In this document: piece after piece, positions 50,101-61,425 of the stretch
Numbering within the stretch: the first letter of the stretch is position 1
How the letters are laid out: every line of letters begins with the position of its first letter
Source: Liolophura sinensis
Lineage: Eukaryota; Mollusca; Polyplacophora; Chitonida; Chitonidae
Assembly: GCF_032854445.1 (NCBI RefSeq)
Contig: NW_027018078.1
Span: 1-64,000, forward strand
Direction: 5' to 3'
Length of the DNA: 64,000 bases
Notes under the pieces: generated by a model
What the model was told of the DNA's origin: nothing
Seen by the model: the letters and a program-made list of their open reading frames with translations, nothing else
Databases searched by the model: none
Translations under genes and position numbers: made by a program

Positions 50101-52640
50101 GATACAGTCTGCTGTAAAAAGTACAACTGACAACAGACCCACATGAATAAGGTGCCAAAAGATGCGGAATTTAGCCAGGCATCGGCAGCTGTTGAAAAAT
50201 TGCAAATTTTCCTGGTTTCCATGGAAAAGAGACGTTGCTGGGCACGTGATTATGACATCAATGATCATTGAATTGTCACTACAGCCAAAAGTATTGGTCG
50301 GAGAGCAACGCGGTTTGCACCATTCGATTTGTCGTCACAAAATACGTCGGAGTAGCCTCTTACCAGCAGCACTGGAAAAATTTTTCGAATTTTGCATTTT
50401 TGCCTGGTCTTTTTGTTAATTGAAATCGGCTACACTGTACTATGTACCATCGCGACTGGTCATTACTATATTCAACTTTTGACTATAAGTTATGTGCCCT
50501 TCGGTAGCCCAGAAGACGACAAATCTTTGGGCTAAGCCCATTTAACTCACCCAGCAATTGCCTTACTTCTAAGTCGAAGACAATCTCAATGTCTTTATCT
50601 ACGTGTAGAAAACCACACCATTTGTACGTGAAAAACACAAGGTACTTGATACAGTCTGCTGTAAAAAGTACAACTGAACACTGACCCACTTCAGTAAGGT
50701 GCCAAAAGATGCGGAATTGAGCCAGGCATCGGCAGCTGTTAAAAAATTGCAAATATCCCTGGTTTTCCATGGAGTAAGAGCCGTTGCTACGCACGTGATT
50801 ATAACATCAATGATCATTCAATTGTCGCTACAGCCAAAAGTATTGGTCGGAGAGCAACGCGGATTGCACCATTCGATTTCTCGTCACAAAATACGTCGGA
50901 TTAGCCTCTTACTAGTTGCACCGGAACAGTTTTTCCACTTTTGCATTTTTACCTGTTGTTTTTGTTAATTGAAATCGGCTACACTGTACTCTGTACAATC
51001 GCGACTGGTCATTACTATATTCAACTTTTGACTATAAAGTTATGTGCCCCTTCGGTAGCCAGAAGACGTCAAATCTTTGGGCTAAGCCCATTTAACTCAC
51101 CCAGCAATTGCCCTTACTTCTAAGTGCGAGACAATCTCAATGTCTTTATCTACGTGTAGAAAAACCACACCATTTGTACGTGAAAAACACAAGGTACTTG
51201 ATACAGTCTGCTGTAAAAAGTACAGTTGAACACTGACCCACTTCAGTAAGGTGCCAAAAGATGCGGAATTGAGCCAGGCATCGGCAGCTGTTGAAAAATT
51301 GCAAATTTCCCTGGTTTCCACGGAGTAAGAGACGTTGCTGGGCACGTGATTATGACATCAATGATCATTGAATTGTCACTACAGCCAAAAGTATTGGTCG
51401 GAGATCAACGCGGTTTGCACCATTCGATTTCTCGCCACAAAATACGTCGGATTAGCCTCTTACCAGCAGCACTGGAGCATTTTTTTTCACTTTTGCATTT
51501 TTGCATGGTCTTTTTGTTAATTGAAATCGGCTACACTGTACTCTGTACAATCGCGACTGGTCATTACTATATTCAACTTTTGACTATAAGTTATGTGCCC
51601 TTCGGTAGCCCAGAAGACGACAAATCTTTGGGCCAAGCCCATTTAACTCACCCAGCAATTGTGTTACTTCTAAGTGCAAGACAATCTCAATGTCTTTATC
51701 TACGTGTAGAAAAACCACACCATTTGTACGTGAAAAACACAAGGTACTTGATACAGTCTGCTGTAAAAAGTACAACTGACCACAGATCCACAGGAATAAG
51801 GTGCCAAAAGATGCGGAATTGAGCCAGGCATCGGCAGCTGTTGAAAAATTGCAAATTTCCCTGGTTTCCATGGAGTAAGAGCCGTTGCTGGGCACGTGAT
51901 TATGACATCAATGATCATTCAATTGTCACTACAGCCAAAAGTATTGGTCGGAGAGCAACGCGGATTGCACCATTCGACTTCTCGTCACAAAAATACGTCG
52001 GATTAGCTTCTTACCAGCAGCACTGAACAGTTTTTCAACTTTTGCATTTTTACCTGGTCTTTTTGTTAATTGAAATCGGCTACACTGTACTCTGTACAAT
52101 CGCGACTGGTCATTACTATATTCAACTTTTGACTATAAGTTATGTGCCCTTCGGTAGCCCAGAAGACCTGAAATCTTTGGGCTTAGCGCATTTAACTCAC
52201 CCAGCAATTGTGTTACTTCTAAGTAGAAGACAATCTCAATGTCTTTATTTACGTGTAGAAAAACCACACCTTTTGTACATAAAATAAACAAGGTACTTGA
52301 TATAGTCTGCTGTAAAAAGTACAACTGACAACAGACCCACATGAATAAGGTGCCAAAAGATGCGGAATTTAGCCAGGCATCCGCAGCTGTTGAAAAATTG
52401 CAAATTTCCCTGGTTTCCATGGAGTAAGAGCCGTTGCTGGGCACGTGATTATGACATCAATGACCATTCAATTGTCACTACAGCCAAAAGTATTGGTCGG
52501 AGAGCAACGCGGTTAGCACCATTCGATTTGTCGTCACAAAATACGTCGGATTAGCCTCTTGTCAGCAGCACTGGAACAGTTTTTCCACTTTTGCATTTTT
52601 GCCTGGTCTTTTTGTTAATTGAAATCGGCTGCACTGTACT
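47150..52640 (+). repeat. Ten-unit string m87-m96, expanded second copy
   Basis: Unit starts are 47150, 47699, 48248, 48796, 49345, 49894, 50442, 50991, 51543 and 52092. The order follows m81-m86 with extra units: m89 and m90 are adjacent duplicates of m83, m91 resembles m70/m75 (CGGCACCTGTT, CATGCAGTAAG, ACGCCGTTTTGC), m92 resembles m80, m93 resembles m85, and m94 resembles m82/m88. m95-m96 match m86-m87 at an offset of 4941-4942 bp (GGGCTTAGCGC, AGTAGAAGAC). m94 is 552 bp long, with runs of single-base indels such as TATAAAGTTATG and GCCCCTTCGG. Confidence 0.88.
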
Positions 52641-54285
52641 ATGTACCATCGCGACTGGTCATTACTATATTCAACTTTTGACTATATGTTATGTGCCCTT
52701 CGGTAGCCCAGAAGACGTCAAATCTTTGGGCTAAGCCCATTTAACTCACCCAGCATTTGCCTTACTTCTAAGTCGAAGACAATCTCAATGTCTTTATCTA
52801 CGTGTAGAAAAACCACACCTTTTGTACCTAAAAATCACAAGGTACTTGATACAGTCTGCTGTAAAAAGTACAACTGAACACTGACCCACTTCAGTAAGGT
52901 GCCAAAAGATGCGGAATTTAGCCAGGCATCGGCAGCTGTTGAAAAATTGCAAATATCCCTGGTTTCCATGGAGAAAGAGCCGTTGCTACGCACGTGATTA
53001 TGACATCAATGATCATTCAATTGTCGCTACAGCCAAAAGTATTGGTCGGAGAGCAACGCGGATTGCACCATTCAAATTCTGGTCACAAAATACGTCGGAT
53101 TAGCCTCTTACTAGTTGCACTGGAACAGTTTTTCCACATTTGCATTTTTGCCTGGTCTTTTTGTTAATTGAAATCGGCTACACTGTACTCTGTACAATCG
53201 CGACTGGTCATTACTATATTCAACTTTTGACTATAAGTTATGTGCCCTTCGGTAGCCCAGAAGACCTGAAATCTTTGGGCCAAGCCCATTTTACTCACCC
53301 AGCAATTGTCTTATTTCTAAGTCCAAGACAATCTCAATGTCTTTATCTACGTGTAGAAAAACCGCACCATTTGTACATAAAAATCACAAGGTACTTGATA
53401 CAGTCTGCTGTAAAAAGTACAACTAAACACTGACCCACATTTATAAGGTGCCAAAAGATGCGGAATTTAGCCAGGCATCGGCAGCTGTTAAAAAATTGCA
53501 AATATCCTGGTTCCATGGAGTAAGAGCCGTTGCTGGGCACGTGATTATGACATAAATGATCATTCAATTGTCGCTACAGCCAAAAGTGTTGGTCGGAGAG
53601 CAACGCCGTTTGCACCATTCGATTCTCCTCACAAAATACGTCGGATTAGCCTCTTACCAGCAGCACTGGAACAGTTTTTCCACTTTTGCATTTTTGCCTG
53701 GTCTTTTTGTTAATTGAAACCGGCTACACTGTACTCTGTACAATCGCGACTGGTCATTACTATATTCAACTTTTGACTATAAGTTATGTGTCCTTTGGTA
53801 GCCCAGAAGACCTGAAATCTTTGGGCCAAGCCCATTTTACTCACCCAGCAATTGTCTTATTTCTAAGTCCAAGACAATCTCAATGTCTTTATCTACGTGT
53901 AGAAAAACCACACCATTTGTACCTAAAAATCACAAGGTACTTTATACAGTCTGCTGTAAAAAGTACAACGGAAAACAGACCCACATGAATAAGGTGCCAA
54001 ACGATGCGGAATTGGGCCAGGCAATCGGCAGCTGTTAAAAAATTGCAAATATCCCTGGTTTCCATGGGAGTAAGAGCCGTTGCTGGGCACGTGATTATGA
54101 CATCAATGATCATTCAATTGTCACTACAGCCAAAAGTATTGGTCGGAGAGCACGCGGTTTGCACCATTCGATTTCTCGTCACAAAATACGTCGGATTAGC
54201 CTCTTACCAGCAGCACTGGAACAGTTTTTCCACTTTTGCATTTTTACCTGGTCTTTTTGTTAATTGAAATCGGCTACACTGTACT
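52641..54285 (+). repeat. Units m97-m99: ordinary units entering a noisy tract
   Basis: Unit starts are 52641, 53190 and 53736. m97 begins CTATGTACCATCGCG and has ACTATATGTTATG. m98 is 546 bp long, with losses in AAATATCCTGGTTCC (about 53501) and CGATTCTCCTCAC (about 53620). m99 has GTGTCCTTTGG, ACGGAAAACAG, CAAACGATGCGG, GGCAATCGG and ATGGGAGTAAG. Divergence from the common unit rises here. Confidence 0.86.
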
Positions 54286-57200
54286 CTGTACAATCGCGAC
54301 TGGTCATTACTATATTCAACTTTTGACTATAAGTTATGTGCCCTTCGGTAGCCCAGAAGACCTGAAATCTTTGGGCTAAGCGCATTTAACTCACCCAGCT
54401 ATGTGTTACTCTAAGTCCAAGACAATCTCAATGTCTTTATCTACGTGTAGAAAAACCACACCATTTGTACCTAAAAATCACAAGGTACTTGATACAGTCT
54501 GCTGTAAAAAGTACAACTGACTACAGACCCACATGAATAAGGTGCCAAAAGATGCGGAAATTTAGCCAGGCATCGGCAGCTGTTGAAAAATTGCAAATTT
54601 TCCTGGTTTCCACGGAGTAAGAGCCGTTGCTACGCACGTGATTATGACATCAATGATCATTCAATTGTCGCTACAGCCAAAGTATTGGTCGGAGAGCAAC
54701 GCGGATTGCACCATTCGATTTCTCGTCCACAAAATACGTCGGATTAGCCTCTTACTAGTAGCACTGGAACAGTTTTTCCACTTTTGCATTTTTGCCTGGT
54801 GTTTTTTGTTAATTAAACCGGGTACACTGTACTCTGTACAATCGCGACTGGTCATTACTATAATTCAACTTTTGACTATAAGTTATGTGCCCTTCGGTAG
54901 CCAGAAGACCTGAAATCTTTGGGCCAAGCCCATTTAACTCACCAGCAATTGTGTTACTTCTAAGTCCAAGACAATCTCAATGTCTTTATTACGTGTAGAA
55001 AAACCACACCTTTTGTACATAAAATTCACAAGGTACTTGATATAGTCTGCTGTAAAAAGTACAACTGACAACAGACCCACATGAATAAGGTGCCAAAAGA
55101 TGCGGAAGTTAGCCAGGCATCGGCAGCTGTTGCAAAATTGCAAATTTCCCTGGTTTCCATGGAGTAAGAGCCGTTGCTGGGCACGTGATTATGACATCAA
55201 TGACCATTCAATTGTCACTACAGCCAAAAGTATTGGTCGGAGAGCAACGCGGTTTGCACCATTCGATTTGTCGTCACAAAATACGTCGGATTAGCCTCTT
55301 GTCAGCAGCACTGAACAATTTTTCGAATTTTGCATTTTTGCCTGGTCTTTTTGTTAATTGAAATCGGCTACACTGTACTATGTACCATCGCGACTGGTCA
55401 TTACTATATTCAACTTTTGACTATATGTTATGTGCCCTTCGGTAGCCCAGAAGACGACAATCTTTGGGCTAAGCCCATTTAACTCACCCAGCAATTGCCT
55501 TAATTCTAAGTCCAAGACAATCTCAATGTCTTTATCTACGTGTAGAAAAACCACACCATTTGTACATGAAAAAAACACAAGGTACTTGATACAGTCTGCT
55601 GTAAAAAGTACAACTGAACACTGACCCACTTCAGTAAGATGCCAAAAGATGCGGAATTGAGCCAGGCATCGGCAGCTGTTGAAAAATTGCAATTTTCCTG
55701 TTTTCCATGGAGTAAGAGCCGTTCCTGGGTACGTGATTATGACATCAATGATCATTCAATTGTCACTACAGCCAAAAGTATTAGTCGGAGAGCAACGCGG
55801 ATTGCACCATTCGATTTCTCGTCACAAAATACGTCGGATTAGCCGCTTACCAGCTCCACTGGAACAGTTTTTCCACTTTTGCATTTTTACCTGTCTTTTT
55901 GTTAATTGAAATCGGCTACACTGTACTCTGTACAATCGCGACTGGTCATTACTATATTCAACTTTTGACTATAAGTTATGTGCCCTTCGGTAGCCCAGAA
56001 GACGACAAATCTTTGGGCTAAGCGCATTTAACTCACCCAGCTATTGTGTTACTTCTAAGTGCAAGACAATCTCAATGTCTTTATCTACGTGTAGAAAAAC
56101 CACACCATTTGTACCTAAAAATCACAAGGTACTTGAGACAGTCTGCTGTAAAAAGTACAACTGACAACAGACCCACATGAATAAGGTGCCAAAAGATTGC
56201 AGAATTTAGCCAGGCATCGGCAGCTGTTAAAAAAATTGCAAATATCCCTGGTTTCCATGGAGTAAGAGCCGTTGCTACGCACGTGATTATAACATCAATG
56301 ATCATTCAATTGTCGCTACAGCCAAAAGTATTGGTCGGAGAGCAACGCGGATTGCACCATTCGATTTCTCGTCACAAATACGTCGGATTAGCCTCTTACT
56401 AGTAGCACTGGAACAGTTTTTCCACTTTTGCATTTTTGCCTGGTGTTTTTGTTAATTGAAACCGAGTACACTGTACTCTGTACAATCGCGACTGGTCATT
56501 ACTATATTCAACTTTTGACTATAAGTTATGTGCCCTTCGGTAGCCCAGAAGACGACAAATCTTTGGGCCAAGCCCATTTAACTCACCCAGCAATTGTGTT
56601 ACTTCTAAGTCCAAGACAATCTCAATGTCTTTATTTACGTGTAGAAAAACCACACCTTTTGTACATAAAATTCACAAGGTGCTTGATATAGTCTGCTGTA
56701 AAAAGTACAACTGACAACAGACCCACATTTATAAGGTGCCAAAAGATGCGGAAGTTAGCCAGGCATCGGCAGCTGTTGAAAAATTGCAAATTTCCCTGGT
56801 TTCCATGGAGTAAGAGCCGTTGCTGGGCACGTGATTATGACATCAATGACCATTCAATTGTCACTACAAGCCAAAAGTATTGGTCGGAGAGCAACGCCGT
56901 TTGCACCATTCGATTTGTCGTCACAAAATACGTCGGATTAGCCTCTTGTCAGCAGCACTGGAACAATTTTTCGAATTTTGCATTTTTGCCTGGTCTTTTG
57001 TTAATTGAAATCGGCTACACTGTACTATGTACCATCGCGACTGGTCATTACTATATTCAACTTTTGACTATATTTTATGTGCCCTTCGGTAGCCCAGAAG
57101 ACCTGAAATCTTTGGGCTAAAGCCCATTTAACTCACCCAGCAATTGCCTTAATTCTAAGTCCAAGACAATCTCAATGTCTTTATCTACGTGTAGAAAAAC

Positions 57201-59223
57201 CACACCATTTGTACATGAAAAACACAAGGTACTTGATACAGTCTGCTGTAAAAAGTACAACTTAACACTGACCCACTTCAGTAAGATGCCAAAAGATGCG
57301 GAATTGAGCCAGGCATCGGCAGCTGTTGAAAAATTGCAAATTTTCCTGGTTTCCATGGAGTAAGAGCCGTTCCTGGGTACGTGATTATGACATCAATGAT
57401 CATTCAATTGTCACTACAGCCAAAAGTATTGGTCGGAGAGCAACGCGGATTGCACCATTTCGATTTCTCGTCACAAAATACGTCGGATTAGCCGCTTACC
57501 AGCTCCACTGGAACAGTTTTTCCACTTTTGCATTTTTACCTGGTCTTTTTGTTAATTGAAATCGGCTACACTGTACTCTGTACAATCGCGACTGGTCATT
57601 ACTATATTCAACTTTTGACTATAAGTTATGTGCCCTTCGGTAGCCCAGAAGACCTGAAATCTTTGGGCTAAGCGCATTTAACTCACCCAGCTATTGTGTT
57701 ACTTCTAAGTGCAAGACAATCTCAATGTCTTTATCTACGTGTAGAAAAACCACACCATTTGTACCTAAAAATCACAAGGTACTTGAGACAGTCTGCTGTA
57801 AAAAGTACAACTGACAACAGACCCACATGAATAAGGTGCCAAAAGATGCAGAATTTAGCCAGGCATCGGCAGCTGTTAAAAAATTGCAAATATCCCTGGT
57901 TTCCATGGAGTAAGAGCCGTTGCTGGGCACGTGATTATGACATCAATGATCATTCAATTGTCACTACAGCCAAAAGTATTGGTCGGAGAGCAACGCGGTT
58001 TGCACCATTCGATTTCTCGTCACAAAATACGTCGGATTAGCCTCTTACCAGCTGCACTGGAACAGTTTTTCCACTTTGCATTTTTACCTGGTCTTTTTGT
58101 TAACTGAAATCGGCTACACCGTACTCTGTACAATCGCGACTGGTCATTACTATATTTAACTTTTGACTATAAGTTATGTGCCCTTCGGTAGCCCAGAAGA
58201 CCTGAAATCTTTGGGCTAAGCGGCATTTAACTCACCCAGCTATTGTGTTACTTCTAAGTGCAAGACAATCTCAATGTCTTTATCTACGTGTAGAAAAACC
58301 ACACATTTGTACCTAAAAATCACAAGGTACTTGATACAGTCTGCTGTAAAAAGTACAACTGACTACAGACCCACATGAATAAGGTGCCAAAAGATGCGGA
58401 ATTAAGCCAGCATCGGCAGCTGTTGAAAAATTGCAAATTTTCCTGGTTTCCCATGGAGTAAGAGACGTTGCTGGGCACGTGATTATGACATCAATGATCA
58501 TTCAATTGTCACTACAGCCAAAAGTATTGGTCGGAGAGCAACGCGGTTTGCACCATTCGATTTGTCGTCACAAAATACGTCGGATTAGCCTCTTGTCAGC
58601 AGCACTGGAACAATTTTTCGAATTTTGCATTTTTGCCTGGTCTTTTTGTTAATTAAAATCGGCTACACTGTACTATGTACCATCGCGACTGGTCATTACT
58701 ATATTCAACTTTTGACTATATGTTATGTGCCCTTCGGTAGCCCAGAAGACGTCAAATCTTTGGGCTAAGCCCATTTAACTCTCCAGCAATTGCCTTACTT
58801 CTAAGTCGAAGACAATCTCAATGTCTTTATCTACGTGTAGAAAAAACCACACCATTTGTACATGAAAAACACAAGGTACTTGATACAGTCTGCTGTAAAA
58901 AGTACAACTGACAACAGACCCACATGAATAAGGTGCCAAAAGATGCGGAATTTAGCCAGGCATCGGCATCTGTTGAAAAATTGCAAATTTTCCTGGTTTC
59001 CATGGAGTAAGAGCCGTTGCTGGGCACGTGATTATGACATCAATGATCATTCAATTGTCGCTACAGCCAAAAGTATTGGTCGGAGAGCAACGCGGATTGT
59101 ACCATTCGATTTTTCGTCACAAAATACGTCGGATTAGCCTCTTACTAGTAGCACTAGAACAGTTTTTCCACTTTTGCATTTTTGCCTGGTGTTTTTGTTA
59201 ATTGAAACCGGCTACACTGTACT
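54286..59223 (+). repeat. Noisy trimer tract (m100-m108)
   Basis: Unit starts are 54286, 54834, 55380, 55928, 56478, 57027, 57578, 58126 and 58675. Subtypes repeat about every 1647 bp: m100, m103, m106 and m107 have CCCAGCTAT and AAGCGCATTT; m101 and m104 have AAAATTCACAAGG and GATATAGTC; m102, m105 and m108 begin CTATGTACCATCGCG. Paired variants are TTCCTGGGTACG (55722/57370), GCTTACCAGCTCCACTGG (55845/57491) and CTTGAGACAGTC (56132/57783). Unit lengths vary between 546 and 551 bp through many one-base indels, in contrast with 36.7-46.6 kb. Confidence 0.87.
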
Positions 59224-61425
59224 CTGTACAATCGCGACTGGTCATTACTATATTCAACTTTTTGACTATAAGTTACGTGCCCTTCGGTAGCCCAGAAGAC
59301 CTGAAATCTTTGGGCCAAGCCCATTTAACTCACGCAGCAATTGTCTTATTTCTAAGTCCAAGGACAATCTCAATGTCTTTATCTACGTGTAGAAAAACCA
59401 CAACATTTGTACGTAAAAAACACAAGGTACTTGATACAGTCTGCTGTAAAAAGTACAACTGAACACTGACCCACTTCAGTAAGGTGCCAAAAGATGCGGA
59501 ATTGAGCTAGGCATCGGCAGCTGTTGGAAAATTGCAAATTTCCCTGGTTTTCCATGGAGTAAGAGACCGTTGCTGGGCACGTGATTATGACATCAATGAT
59601 CATTCAATTGTCGCTACAGCCAAAAGTATTGGTCGGAGAGCAACGCGGATTGCACCATTCGATTTCTCGTCACAAAATACGTCGGATTAGCCTCTTGTCA
59701 GCAGCACTGGATCATTTTTTCCACTTTTGCATTTTTGCCTGGTCTTTTTGTTAATTGAAATCGGCTACACTGTACTCTGTACAATCGCGACTGGTCATTA
59801 CTATATTCAACTTTTGACTATAAGTTATGTGCCCTTCGGTAGCCCAGAAGACGACAAATCTTTGGGCCAAGCCCATTTAACTCACCCAGCAATTGCCTTA
59901 CTTCTAAGTGCAAGACAATCTCAATGTCTTTATCTACGTGTAGAAAAACCACACCATTTGTACATAAAAAAACACAAGGTACTTGATACAGTCTGCTGTA
60001 TAAAGTACAACTTAACACTGACCCACTTCAGTAAGGTGCCAAAAGATGCGGAATTGAGCCAGCCATCGGCAGCTGTTGAAAAATTGCAAATTTCCCTGGT
60101 TTCCATGGAGTAACAGACGTTGCTGTGCACGTGATTATGACATCAATGATCATTCAATTGTCCCTACAGCCAAAAGTATTGGTCGGAGAGCAGCGCGGTT
60201 TGCACCATTCGATTTCTCGTCACAAAATACGTCGGATTAGCGTCTTACCAGCAGCACTGGAACATTTTTTCCACTTTAGAATTTTTGCCTGGTCTTTTTG
60301 TTAATTGAAATCGACTACACTGTACTCTCTACAATCGCGACTGGTCATTACTATATTCAACTTTTGATTATAAGTTATGTGCCCTTCGGTAGCCCAGAAG
60401 ACGACAAATCTTTGGGCCAAGCCATTTAACTTACCCAGCAATTGTGTTACTTCTAAGTGCAAGACAATCTCAATGTCTTTATCTACGTGTAGAAAAACCA
60501 CACCATTTGTACATAAAAAAACACAAGATACTTGATACAGTCTGCTGTATAAAGTACAACTTAACACTGACCCACTTCAGTAAGGTGCCAAAAGATGCGG
60601 AATTGAGCCAGCCATCGGCAGCTGTTGAAAAATTGCAAATTTCCCTGGTTTCCATGGAGTAAGAGACGTTGCTGGGCACGTGATTATGACATCAATGATC
60701 ATTCAATTGTCACTACAGCCAAAAGTATTGGTCGGAGAGCAACGCGTTTGCACCATTCGATTTCTCGTCACAAAATACGTCGGATTAGCCTCTTACCAGC
60801 AGCACTGGAACATTTTTTCCACTTTTGAATTTTTGCCTGGTCTTTTTGTTAATTGAAATCGACTACACTGTACTCTGTACAATCGCGACTGGTCATTACT
60901 ATATTCAACTTTTGATTATAAGTTATGTGCCCTTCGGTAGCCCAGAAGACGACAAATCTTTGGGCCAAGCCCATTTAACTTACCCAGCAATTGTGTTACT
61001 TCTAAGTGCAAGACAATCTCAATGTCTTTATCTACGTGTAGAAAAACCACACCATTTGTACGTGAAAAACACAAGGTACTTGATACAGTCTGCTGTAAAA
61101 AGTACAACTAAACACTGACCCACATTTATAAGGTGCCAAAAGATGCGGAATTGAGCCAGGCATCGGCAGCTGTTGAAAAATTGCAAATTTCCCTGGTTTC
61201 CATGGAGTAAGAGACGTTGCTGGGCACGTGATTATGACATCAATGATCATTCAATTGTCACTACAGCCAAAAGTATTGGTCGGAGAGCAACGCGGTTTGC
61301 ACCATTCCATTTGTCGTCACAAAATACGTCGGATTAGCCTCTTATCAGCAGCACTGGAACACTTTTTTAAAATTTTGCATTTTTGGCCTGGTCTTTTTGT
61401 TAATTGAAATCGGCTACACTGTACT
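59224..61425 (+). repeat. Units m109-m112, including an adjacent duplicate
   Basis: Unit starts are 59224, 59777, 60327 and 60875. m110 and m111 are near-identical neighbours sharing CATAAAAAAACACAAG, GTATAAAGTACAAC and GAGCCAGCCATCGG, the mark of a single-unit duplication. m109 is 553 bp long with several extra bases (CTTTTTGACTATAAG, CCAAGGACAATC, GGTTTTCCATGG, GAGACCGTTGC). m112 has CTTTTGATTATAAG, as m111 does. Confidence 0.87.
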
